Source: a virus. Taken from it: 50,745 nt of DNA. The stretch lies in the IMG/VR virus record IMGVR_UViG_3300042965_000080, positions 1 through 50,745 of that record, one strand, 5' to 3'. The notes under the pieces are model-generated. The model had not been told where the DNA came from. It was given only the letters and a program-made list of their open reading frames with translations, and made no database searches. The position numbers and the translations under genes were made by a program. Below, piece after piece: positions 38,980 to 46,278 of this stretch; the stretch's first letter is position 1, and each line of letters begins with the position of its first letter.

Positions 38980-39276
38980 ATGATGCAGGTAATTGCAATA
39001 GTATTGAATGGAATTGTGTTGATAGTAGTTAGTTTAATTGGGTTCTTCTTCAACCAGTATTTCTCAAAAGTGGATGACATGAGGAATGCAATTCAGGACC
39101 TTGACAGGCGATTGTCGGTGCTTGAGAATGAGAATACACACCAGCAGAAAGTGATACAACAACTGACCAATGTCATTGCGGAATTGACCAGGACCTTGAG
39201 TGCCCTCAAGACCACAATTGTAGTGTTAAAAACACAATTGAGCGGAACACTCGGAAATGAGGACCTGTTTAAATGA
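38980..39276 (+). CDS. Small membrane protein with coiled coil
   Basis: 98 residues (ATG at 38980 or 38983; GAGG lies upstream). N-terminal transmembrane segment (VIAIVLNGIVLIVVSLIGFF), then a long coiled coil (DLDRRLSVLENENTHQQKVI and beyond). The shape resembles an inner-membrane spanin or a holin-like regulator. It is the first gene of the head operon, so a role in assembly at the membrane or lysis control is possible. No family recognised. Confidence 0.5.
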   Translation: MMQVIAIVLNGIVLIVVSLIGFFFNQYFSKVDDMRNAIQDLDRRLSVLENENTHQQKVIQQLTNVIAELTRTLSALKTTIVVLKTQLSGTLGNEDLFK

Positions 39277-39302
39277 TTGAAGACTTTGCTGGAGGTAAGT
39301 AA

Positions 39303-39488
39303 ATGAATGGGTTGCTGAATGATTGTCCAAATGTGTATCACCAGTTATCAAGTGTTCTGGCATCACTGCAAAAAACACTTGATGAATTTGCAGAAGAGGT
39401 CAGGCAACTCTCAAACTATGTGTCCGTTTATGTAACGTTGAATGGCAAGAAAAAGAACAATACTACGAACAGTCAGCGACTTACTTGA
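39303..39488 (+). CDS. Short helical protein, uncertain
   Basis: 61 residues with GGAGGTAAGTAA before the ATG. The central segment (QLSSVLASLQKTLDEFAEEV) is coiled coil. It overlaps the MuF-like gene start by 47 bp, so the two starts compete: either the small gene is real and the MuF-like start is internal, or both are used. The good ribosome site favours it being translated. Confidence 0.5.
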   Translation: MNGLLNDCPNVYHQLSSVLASLQKTLDEFAEEVRQLSNYVSVYVTLNGKKKNNTTNSQRLT

Positions 39489-40230
39489 CCTCCTGTTTGA
39501 TACTCTGACGGTTCTACTTGCTGGAGTGGACCATGTTGACCGCGATACATTGAGGAAGGTTAGGGAAGGTGGATTGATACGAAAACGGTTACCGAGGGTG
39601 TCCCCACTTGTGTTGGCATTCAAGTTGGGCAAGCACGAGATTGATGAGCCTGATGACCGCCCACTGGATGAAGTGCTGGAAGATGCACCGGAACTTACCG
39701 ATGATGAGATTGATTACCTGCGAGAGACAAACATAAGACGGATAAAGGATTCATTGAATATGTATCTACACAAGTTGAAACAGGAGTTTGGCAACAGGTT
39801 CCAGAGTTCATTAGTGGAGTATTTCATAGAAGCAACTCCTGCGGATAGATTGAAGACACAAGCTGAGTTACGCCAGTTCCTTGATGAGGCAGGCAGAAAG
39901 GTTGTAGATGCACTTGAACGGGCAGTTAGGGCAGAAGGGCTATCCGCACACCAGTTTGGGGCAGTTTCAGGCATGATTGGCAGGAGTATCCAATTGGGGA
40001 TTCCACCAGACCAGATAAAGGTAAAAATGTTAGTTCGTCCTGATGCTTGTGATGATTGCAAACGCATATACCTTGAAGACCCAAGAAACATTGAAAGCAG
40101 ACGAGTATTCTTTCTGAAAGACTTGCTTATGAATGGCACAAATGCGGGTAGACCTAAACACATGTGGCGACCAACGATACCACCACTTCACCCGAATTGT
40201 GTTTGTGTTATATCACAGCACCTGGACTGA
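39442..40230 (+). CDS. MuF-like head morphogenesis protein
   Basis: 262 residues. The N-terminal half is helical. The C-terminal motif VRPDACDDCKRIYLEDPRNI ... MWRPTIPPLHPNCVCVI is the phage Mu F/SPP1 gp7 signature (C-C-x-HPNC). MuF proteins bind the portal and can be packaged in the capsid. The gene is near portal and protease genes as in other phages, although portal is on the other strand. No toxin-like C-terminal domain follows, so this is the short form. Confidence 0.85.
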   Translation: MARKRTILRTVSDLLDLLFDTLTVLLAGVDHVDRDTLRKVREGGLIRKRLPRVSPLVLAFKLGKHEIDEPDDRPLDEVLEDAPELTDDEIDYLRETNIRRIKDSLNMYLHKLKQEFGNRFQSSLVEYFIEATPADRLKTQAELRQFLDEAGRKVVDALERAVRAEGLSAHQFGAVSGMIGRSIQLGIPPDQIKVKMLVRPDACDDCKRIYLEDPRNIESRRVFFLKDLLMNGTNAGRPKHMWRPTIPPLHPNCVCVISQHLD

Positions 40231-40234
40231 GCAA

Positions 40235-40426
40235 ATGGAAATTGTGTTCAAATACTGGATTGCACTACACTATGTCAACCCTGACCCTCCACCAAGGCTG
40301 AGACCATCAACAAGACCTTCATTGTCAGTTTTGAGAGGTGGAAAGTCGTTGACATACAGGTTTCACAGGGTTGACAGGAAGGAAGGTGATATGGTAGAAT
40401 TGGACTGTGATGATAATAATGAATAG
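40235..40426 (+). CDS. Small basic protein, uncertain
   Basis: 63 residues from the ATG 5 bp after the MuF-like stop; a longer frame reading back into that gene is rejected. MEIVFKYWIALHYVNPDPPP then RLRPSTRPSLSVLR is Pro/Arg-rich, ending in acidic residues. No ribosome site is obvious. Could be a head-assembly accessory. Confidence 0.4.
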   Translation: MEIVFKYWIALHYVNPDPPPRLRPSTRPSLSVLRGGKSLTYRFHRVDRKEGDMVELDCDDNNE

Positions 40427-40440
40427 AGTGAGGTATAACT

Positions 40441-41829
40441 ATGGAAGAAGAACTCATTGAGAAGGCAGAAAAGAAAACCAAAGACATACCACCATCAAAA
40501 CTGAAATGGCTGAAACGCCCTGCAGAACGCAGGGAATTACCTGCTCATCACTTCCTATTGCCTAAGGAACGAAAGTTTCCTTACAAGAACAAGGATGGCA
40601 CAATAAACTGCAGACTGCTGCGAGCGGCGATTGTTAGAGCCGCACAACACGGATACCCGAATGTGGAGAAACGGGCAAGAAAGTTGTATGAGAAATATTG
40701 TAAGGAAAAAGCATGGTTGCCACTACTCACTCATGATGATTATCGCATACTTGACTGGTGGGAGGGTCAACCACTGACGCCTGAGCCTTCTGCCACCATA
40801 ACAAAAGCAGTTGAAGTTACACCGAATGAAATCCGTATAAGGGTGAAATCTCCAGATAAGTATGACCCCAAATCATTCAGATACATAACCATATCAGAGG
40901 ATAAGGGTATAAGGGCGGTAATCGGTTGTCCAAAGGGTAAATTCAAGGGTGGTAAGTGTGAGGCTGGCACTGAAATACAGTCATACAGGTTTGACAAGGA
41001 GAAGTGGTCAAAGGCAGAAGCGAAGAAGTGGGTTGAGGAACACAAGAAGGCACTAACACAGGCAGACCTGACAAAGGCAACTGCCATACTGCGTATAAAT
41101 AGTGTGATACCATCAACTGCGGCAAAGCAGATACTTGACTCTACAATACAACTTGAAACCATTTATGTTTGCAGTGATATCCTTGCAGGCAACCTGCCAC
41201 ACCGCCTGTTATCACTGATGTCATCAATACTACCGCTTGACAAAGGGAGTAGAATGAATGCACTTGCGGATTACATCAAGGCACAGGTGTTGAGTGGTGA
41301 TTGGAGAGGCAACCTTCATGATTACTCCAGGGCATTGAGGGATATTGAGATTGATACCGAGTATGTGAAGAATGCCATAAACAAGAATTCACTTGCGAGG
41401 GTATTGTTTGAACGGGTTGTGAATTTGCAATCAATTCCAGAACCACCACAACCAGAAGAAGCAAAACTCTTGCCTGCACCTATGTCTGCAATAAGGTTAG
41501 GTGTCAGACTGTCAAGGGGTGTAGAGAACTACCTTGAAAAGGCAGAATCATTCAGGCTGGATTGTTGTAAGGGCGGTTTGGAACTGGCAAAGTTTGTTGA
41601 TTCTTTGCTGAAAAGTTATGTAGCACCTTACAATGACCCGGTATTAAGAAGGTTATCTGCATTCAATGTTGGATACCTGCTTGGACTTGGTTCCGCATAC
41701 CAGTTGTCAAAATCCACAATTGAGTATATGATTGATAAGTTGACACTGCCACCACCATTACTTGTGTCGTCAGAAACAATTAAGCAGGTTGGTGAAGGAA
41801 TTCTACAGAAGGCACTGGGCAGGGTTTAA
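40441..41829 (+). CDS. Head-cluster structural protein with a conserved KFPYK.../GxPKGKxKGGKC module
   Basis: 462 residues after GAGGTATAACT. Residues 15-85 have KFPYKNKDGTINCRLLRAAI then VRAAQHGYPN, a module seen in other phage head proteins. Then EIRIRVKSPDKYDPKSFR, AVIGCPKGKFKGGKCEAGT, EIQSYRFDKEKW (about 120-190). The C-terminal half is helical, with no known motif. It probably is a minor virion protein. The next gene overlaps its stop (TAATG). Enzyme activity is not evident. Confidence 0.6.
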   Translation: MEEELIEKAEKKTKDIPPSKLKWLKRPAERRELPAHHFLLPKERKFPYKNKDGTINCRLLRAAIVRAAQHGYPNVEKRARKLYEKYCKEKAWLPLLTHDDYRILDWWEGQPLTPEPSATITKAVEVTPNEIRIRVKSPDKYDPKSFRYITISEDKGIRAVIGCPKGKFKGGKCEAGTEIQSYRFDKEKWSKAEAKKWVEEHKKALTQADLTKATAILRINSVIPSTAAKQILDSTIQLETIYVCSDILAGNLPHRLLSLMSSILPLDKGSRMNALADYIKAQVLSGDWRGNLHDYSRALRDIEIDTEYVKNAINKNSLARVLFERVVNLQSIPEPPQPEEAKLLPAPMSAIRLGVRLSRGVENYLEKAESFRLDCCKGGLELAKFVDSLLKSYVAPYNDPVLRRLSAFNVGYLLGLGSAYQLSKSTIEYMIDKLTLPPPLLVSSETIKQVGEGILQKALGRV

Positions 41830-42077
41830 TGCGGATAAGGACTGACTTATCACTTGAAGAATTGCGGAATGTAGTTGAGTATATGGCTTCTGAACTTGGC
41901 ATACTTGATGACTATGTTCCTGAATGGTCTCTGATGAAAGGTGAACAACGCAGACCCTCAAAAAAGGTTAAATTCAGTAGTAAAGCACTTGAAGAATTGA
42001 CACAGAAAACTATGAAGGACATAAAGGAGGTTGTTGACCGATGGAGAACAAGGTTACAAAAAGTTTTGACCGAATAG
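41829..42077 (+). CDS. Small helical protein
   Basis: 82 residues; the ATG uses the last base of the preceding stop codon. Two charged helices (EELRNVVEYMASELGILDDY; LEELTQKTMKDIKEVVDRWR). Overlaps the next gene by 37 bp. No motif; probably a head accessory translated by coupling. Confidence 0.5.
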   Translation: MRIRTDLSLEELRNVVEYMASELGILDDYVPEWSLMKGEQRRPSKKVKFSSKALEELTQKTMKDIKEVVDRWRTRLQKVLTE

Positions 42078-43516
42078 AGAAAACCCTTGACCTGCTCATA
42101 AAAGCAATTCCAGATGTGTTCAAAGCAAGAAAACCAAAAGGTCCAAGAGGTCCAAAGAAACCACCAAGACCTGACCTGATACCAAAAAAAGTGTGGGTGA
42201 GAGACCCGACTAAAAGCGGAGGCGGATACTACGCATTCAGGTGGGTCCATCCTGAAACAGGTGAAGTCGTTATACCTGATACACCAGAGTTTGAGATATA
42301 TCCTGGACTTGCTGAAGAGTTGAAACAGATTGCGGAGGAAGTCAAACCAGAGGAAGAAGTAAAGAAGTTAGACCCTGTTGTCAAAGAGGAGGTAAAGGAA
42401 ACGAAGGAACGGGTTGAAAATTTGCCACTACTTGACCGAGAAGCGCTGCTTGACCAATTGATTTTTACACTTGAGCCACCTAAACGGAGGAAGATTAAAC
42501 CTTCCACAATACTTGATGTAACGGAGCCTACACCTCCGCCAGAGGAGCCTGAAATTGTAGTTGACCCTGTTACTGGCAAGGAACGACCGGAAATTGTTAA
42601 CCCTTCAGAGATTGTGAAACTATTGAATGAAGGAAAAATAAGATACCAGAACTTGACACCAGAGGAAAAGAACAGATTTATCCAGAGTTCTGCAGTGAAA
42701 CGGCAGGTGAACTATGCTATGTGGCGGTCCTGGCCGAAAGAGCTGTCTGCATATTATCAGCCAGGTAAAGTGAAACGTTCCTACTATGAAGACCTGAAGC
42801 AGGAATTGTTTATGAAGGTTCACGAGTTGATGCAGAACTATGACCCTGAGAAAGGTGCCTCTGTGGAAACATATTTGGGCAGAAACTTGGTGGGTTATGG
42901 AACAGAGGCATTAAGAAAGTGGTTGCTGGAGGTTCCAAAACTCACATACAAATATACTGAGCACACACCAACTGAGATTGAGGAAGTCCTTGAGATGTAT
43001 AGAATTGAGCCCGAAGTATTGAAACAGATGCACCCGTTAGTGGTGCCTATGGTTGAAGAGTTTGAGTCATTGAGTAAGAAAATACAAGACCGCATGTGGA
43101 GTATTGCAAAGAAAGACCCGTGGATGCAGATGGCAATGGTGGCACAATTTGAGGCAATGGTTGAGGAATTGCAACGAAGGGGTGAAACCGCAGAAGTAGG
43201 TATCCCGAGGGGGTTGAAGGTGTATGCTGAGAAGTTGTGGCAGGATTTGGAGGCAGACCCAGAACGGAAAAGAAGGTTTGAAGCAATTGGAGTGGATTCA
43301 GTTCAGAAACTACACAAGTATCTCCAGATTGCATGGCAGAACTTGGTTGATGAGTTGAAAGCAGATAAGGAATTACAGAAGTGGGTCAAGGAGAGGGATA
43401 ATCTGTTGCTTGCTATAAGGCAGGAGTTGATGCGAAAGGCAAAGTTGATGCAGTATTTCAACCTGTTGAAAGGATATGTGTTGAGCTCTGATGAAAAGAA
43501 GTCCAGGGTTATCTGA
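42041..43516 (+). CDS. Sigma-factor region 2-like protein in the head cluster
   Basis: 491 residues with AAGGAGGTTGTTGACCG before the ATG. Residues 51-68 hold VWVRDPTKSGGGYYAFRW, shared with the HD protein and the product at 45746. Around 215-300, KRSYYEDLKQELFMKVHELM then QNYDPEKGASVETYLGRN resembles sigma70 region 2 (EDL.QE.f..L..Ai..FDPe.G.sF.tYa...ir). No region 4 HTH is visible; the C-terminus is a long helical segment. It could be a virion-borne transcription factor or a structural protein that merely shares the helical fold. The central 110-200 is Glu/Lys/Pro-rich. Confidence 0.55.
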   Translation: MENKVTKSFDRIEKTLDLLIKAIPDVFKARKPKGPRGPKKPPRPDLIPKKVWVRDPTKSGGGYYAFRWVHPETGEVVIPDTPEFEIYPGLAEELKQIAEEVKPEEEVKKLDPVVKEEVKETKERVENLPLLDREALLDQLIFTLEPPKRRKIKPSTILDVTEPTPPPEEPEIVVDPVTGKERPEIVNPSEIVKLLNEGKIRYQNLTPEEKNRFIQSSAVKRQVNYAMWRSWPKELSAYYQPGKVKRSYYEDLKQELFMKVHELMQNYDPEKGASVETYLGRNLVGYGTEALRKWLLEVPKLTYKYTEHTPTEIEEVLEMYRIEPEVLKQMHPLVVPMVEEFESLSKKIQDRMWSIAKKDPWMQMAMVAQFEAMVEELQRRGETAEVGIPRGLKVYAEKLWQDLEADPERKRRFEAIGVDSVQKLHKYLQIAWQNLVDELKADKELQKWVKERDNLLLAIRQELMRKAKLMQYFNLLKGYVLSSDEKKSRVI

Positions 43517-44105
43517 AATTGTAAACATACCAATTGACCAACTTGAAGAGAATCCCAGAAACCCGAATGTATTGCCACCCGAAATGTTTGAGCGGTTGAA
43601 ACTTGCAATTAAGCGGTTCGGGTTCACTCAACCCATACTCGTCAAGAAGAACAAATCAAATGGGAAATACACAATAGTTGACGGCAATCATAGATACAGG
43701 GCAGCACTTGAACTCGGCTACAAGGAACTACCAGCAACCATTACTGCTGATGATGAACGAGTGCAGTCAATCTCAATGAATAAGTTGAGGGGACACCTGG
43801 ATGGAAACATAACTGCAGAATTATTGAGTGAAGTTGTCAGTGATGGCTGGAAGGTTGAAGAACTGACCCTGACAGGGTTCTCAGAGGAAGAGTTGCTTGA
43901 GATGCTAAACCCATCGGTTGATACTTTGCCAGAACCTGATGTTAGGGTTGCCACACCAGAACCTGAAAAGGAGGAATGGATACTTGAGGTGAAGTTTGAG
44001 AATAGGGAAGACCTGAATTATGTTAAGAAGGTGTTAAGGAAGTTCAGTAAGGGTAAAGGGTATGCAGTTGGATTGTTGAATGTTTGTAAAATGGTAATGG
44101 AATGA
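43491..44105 (+). CDS. ParB N-terminal-domain protein in the head cluster
   Basis: 204 residues overlapping the previous gene by 26 bp. IPIDQLEENPRNPNVLPPEM, RFGFTQPILVKKN, then YTIVDGNHRYRAALELGYKE is the ParB/Srx fold with the GNHR motif. It is distinct from the ParB-like protein at 31428. Such proteins occur in phage terminase/head modules, possibly as nucleases or DNA-site binders. The C-terminus ends in a small charged helical domain. Function unknown. Confidence 0.7.
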   Translation: MKRSPGLSEIVNIPIDQLEENPRNPNVLPPEMFERLKLAIKRFGFTQPILVKKNKSNGKYTIVDGNHRYRAALELGYKELPATITADDERVQSISMNKLRGHLDGNITAELLSEVVSDGWKVEELTLTGFSEEELLEMLNPSVDTLPEPDVRVATPEPEKEEWILEVKFENREDLNYVKKVLRKFSKGKGYAVGLLNVCKMVME

Positions 44106-44110
44106 AATAC

Positions 44111-44140
44111 TTGACAGGATGAAAAGATGTGTTGTAGAAT
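44111..44140 (+). promoter_or_regulatory. Late promoter before the protease gene
   Basis: TTGACA, 18-nt spacer, TAGAAT, followed by the GGGAGGT ribosome site and ATG. Same 18-bp spacing as the other late promoters. Confidence 0.7.
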
Positions 44141-44158
44141 GATAGGGAGGTATAGACA

Positions 44159-44941
44159 ATGATAGACAAGGAAACCTTTGAGTTCTACACTGACCTTGAA
44201 CCAGTATGGCAGAAGGGTGAAGACCCTGAGAAGATTGACCGTTGGCTGATACGGGGTTATGCTTCAACCTCTGCGAGGGACAGGGACAATGAGATTGTCA
44301 ACCCGCTCGGGCTGGACATAGAGTATTTCCTTGAACGAGGGTGGATAAACTATAATCACTCAAATGACCCTGAAGATTTGATAGGTATTCCGTTGAGGGG
44401 CGAAATTGATGAACGAAAGTTCTACCTTGAGGGTGAATTGCTGAAGTCGCAACCGAAGGCGAGGGATGTATGGAATCTGGCAGTTGCGCTACACAAGGCA
44501 GGATATCCAAGGAAATTGGGGCTGAGTATTGAAGGAAAGATTGTTGAACGGGATGGGAATGTGATAAAGAAGGCAATTGTCTATAATGTGTCAGTATGTC
44601 CACATCCTATCAATCCCGAGGCAACCTTTGAGGCAGTAATAAAGGGTCTAACCGCCGGGTATGCAGGGGCACCATCAGGGGCTACACAGGCGAGGACTGG
44701 CGGTTCTGCACTCATAACTCAATCCCTTGACAAGGATGTGAAGGTTCAAACCTATGAACCTATCAAACCGAGGGTCAAGTCAATTTGCGATGAACTGCCA
44801 GAATCATTGAGGAGCTGGTGTGAGAACCTGTTTGCTACGAAGAAGGCTATAAGTGAACTTGAAGCAATTGCCTTGATACAACTTGTTAAGGGATTATCAA
44901 GAAAGGAGGCAATTGGGGTTTTGAAAAGATTAAAACCTTGA
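44159..44941 (+). CDS. Prohead protease (HK97-family-like, U35)
   Basis: 260 residues with GGGAGGTATAGACA before the ATG. The N-terminal half follows the prohead protease fold: WLIRGYASTSARDRDNEIVN, GWINYNHSNDPEDLIGIPLR (His of the catalytic set), then LGLSIEGKIVE with the Ser, and VYNVSVCPHPINPEATFEAV. Around 162-200 it has KGLTAGYAGAPSGATQARTG then GSALITQSL, a segment almost repeated in the major capsid protein. The protease matures the capsid; the shared segment may be a cleavage or assembly site. The C-terminal 60 residues are a helical extension. Confidence 0.8.
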   Translation: MIDKETFEFYTDLEPVWQKGEDPEKIDRWLIRGYASTSARDRDNEIVNPLGLDIEYFLERGWINYNHSNDPEDLIGIPLRGEIDERKFYLEGELLKSQPKARDVWNLAVALHKAGYPRKLGLSIEGKIVERDGNVIKKAIVYNVSVCPHPINPEATFEAVIKGLTAGYAGAPSGATQARTGGSALITQSLDKDVKVQTYEPIKPRVKSICDELPESLRSWCENLFATKKAISELEAIALIQLVKGLSRKEAIGVLKRLKP

Positions 44942-44967
44942 CACAGGTTAGTAAGTTGGGATACAAT
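44938..44967 (+). promoter_or_regulatory. Late promoter before the scaffold gene
   Basis: TTGACA (overlapping the protease stop), 18-nt spacer, TACAAT, then the TAGGAGGT ribosome site. One of three successive late promoters at protease, scaffold and capsid genes. Confidence 0.7.
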
Positions 44968-44998
44968 ATAAGTTGATGATGTATAGGAGGTTTGAACA

Positions 44999-45733
44999 AT
45001 GGGACAAAGAAAAGACGACATTGAGGTTTTAAAACTCTTGTCAGAACTGGCAAAAAGCACGAACCAGGAACCACTACAAAAGGCAGTTAAGGATGTAATT
45101 GAGGAAATGTTTGGCGATGAGGTTGAAACAGAGAAAAAAGAGGAAGAAGAGAAGACAGAGGCAGAACCAGTAGAAGAAAAGACACAAGAAGAAGTTAAAG
45201 GTGGTGAGGCTGAAGAGGTCAAACCAGAGACAAACCCATGTCGGAAAAGGAAAGCAAAACCATCAAAAGAGAAATTAGAAGATGAGGAACTTGAAACAGA
45301 AGAAGAACTTGAAGCGGAAGAAGAGGAAGAGCCTGAAACAGAGGAAATTGAGGAGGAAGAAGAGGAGTTTGAGGAAAAGAGGACTACCCTGACACCAGAG
45401 GAGATTGTTATCAAGGCAGTCGCAAAGATAAAGGATGAAGTGAAGGAATTGAAAAAGTCAATTGTTGATGTTAGTGGCTTGAAGGATACTCTTGACAGGA
45501 TTTCAGGAAGGCTTGACAAGATTGAGGAACGGCTCACAAAGGTTGAAGAAACACCAGTGGGCAGGAAAGGGATTACCAAAGCCTATACTGGCACCGCAGA
45601 CAGGTTTGAGGAGAAAACCCAGATTTCCTACGCAGACATTGAACATGCCTTCAAGAAGGGTGAAATCAGTGCTGAGGATGTTGTAAAGTTTGAAACACTT
45701 GGCATAGTTCCGAGGGCATTGAGGAAACAATAG
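44999..45733 (+). CDS. Scaffold-like acidic coiled-coil protein
   Basis: 244 residues with TATAGGAGGTTTGAACA before the ATG. Residues 40-125 are mostly Glu with Lys, Pro and Thr. Then comes a coiled coil (ISGRLDKIEERLTKVEETPV) and a C-terminal segment ISYADIEHAFKKGEISAEDV. The position between protease and capsid genes fits a scaffold. No sequence family is recognised because of low complexity. The antisense Ser-rich open frame is a shadow of this composition. Confidence 0.7.
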   Translation: MGQRKDDIEVLKLLSELAKSTNQEPLQKAVKDVIEEMFGDEVETEKKEEEEKTEAEPVEEKTQEEVKGGEAEEVKPETNPCRKRKAKPSKEKLEDEELETEEELEAEEEEEPETEEIEEEEEEFEEKRTTLTPEEIVIKAVAKIKDEVKELKKSIVDVSGLKDTLDRISGRLDKIEERLTKVEETPVGRKGITKAYTGTADRFEEKTQISYADIEHAFKKGEISAEDVVKFETLGIVPRALRKQ

Positions 45734-45745
45734 GGAGTTTTAACA

Positions 45746-46195
45746 ATGGATGAAAAACTCTATACAACCCTCAAAAATTTGGGTATTGACCCCAGTCTGG
45801 TTGTCCCCTCTAATCCCATAACAGAGGTGGTTGATAGCACTGCTCTCAATGAACTGATAATCAAGAAACTCGGTGTGGAGAAGGGTGAAAAGGTTCTGGA
45901 AGAACTGCGGAAAGCAGAAGTTGTTCATTCCTTGCTGAAAGCAAAAAGGAAGGGAACAAAGGATATTGGACACCTCATTCCGATAAAGGTGTGGGTAAAA
46001 GACCCTACAAAGAATGGTGGAGGGTATTACGCCACAAGATACATCTCACCGGAGGAGGCACAGGAATTGATATCAAAAAGACCTGCTGAACCGATTGAGA
46101 AAGAGTGGCTTGATGCAGGATTTGAGGAAGAAGAGGCAAAAGAGATGTATCAAGAACAACGGAAACGATATTATGCAGGACCTAAAGAGGAGTAA
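45746..46195 (+). CDS. Small head-cluster protein carrying the KVWV motif
   Basis: 149 residues after GGGAGTTTTAACA. The N-terminal 65 residues are helical. Residues 81-98 hold KVWVKDPTKNGGGYYATR, shared with the HD protein and the sigma-like protein. The C-terminus is Glu-rich and helical. Between scaffold and capsid genes: possibly a minor capsid or internal protein. No enzyme motif. Confidence 0.6.
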   Translation: MDEKLYTTLKNLGIDPSLVVPSNPITEVVDSTALNELIIKKLGVEKGEKVLEELRKAEVVHSLLKAKRKGTKDIGHLIPIKVWVKDPTKNGGGYYATRYISPEEAQELISKRPAEPIEKEWLDAGFEEEEAKEMYQEQRKRYYAGPKEE

Positions 46196-46214
46196 GAGGA
46201 GTATTTCTAAAACC

Positions 46215-46244
46215 TTGACAAATGTTTGGAGTGTTATGTAAAAT
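46215..46244 (+). promoter_or_regulatory. Late promoter before the major capsid gene
   Basis: TTGACA, 18-nt spacer, TAAAAT, followed 35 bp later by the capsid ATG. A second TTGACG at 46250 is less likely. Confidence 0.7.
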
Positions 46245-46278
46245 GATGATTGACGGATGTTATAGGAGGTTGTAAGAT

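Noticed and set aside
44752-45579. 275-codon Ser-rich - strand frame
   Set aside because: Antisense shadow of the Glu-rich scaffold gene; long Ser runs come from GAA/GAG codons read backwards.
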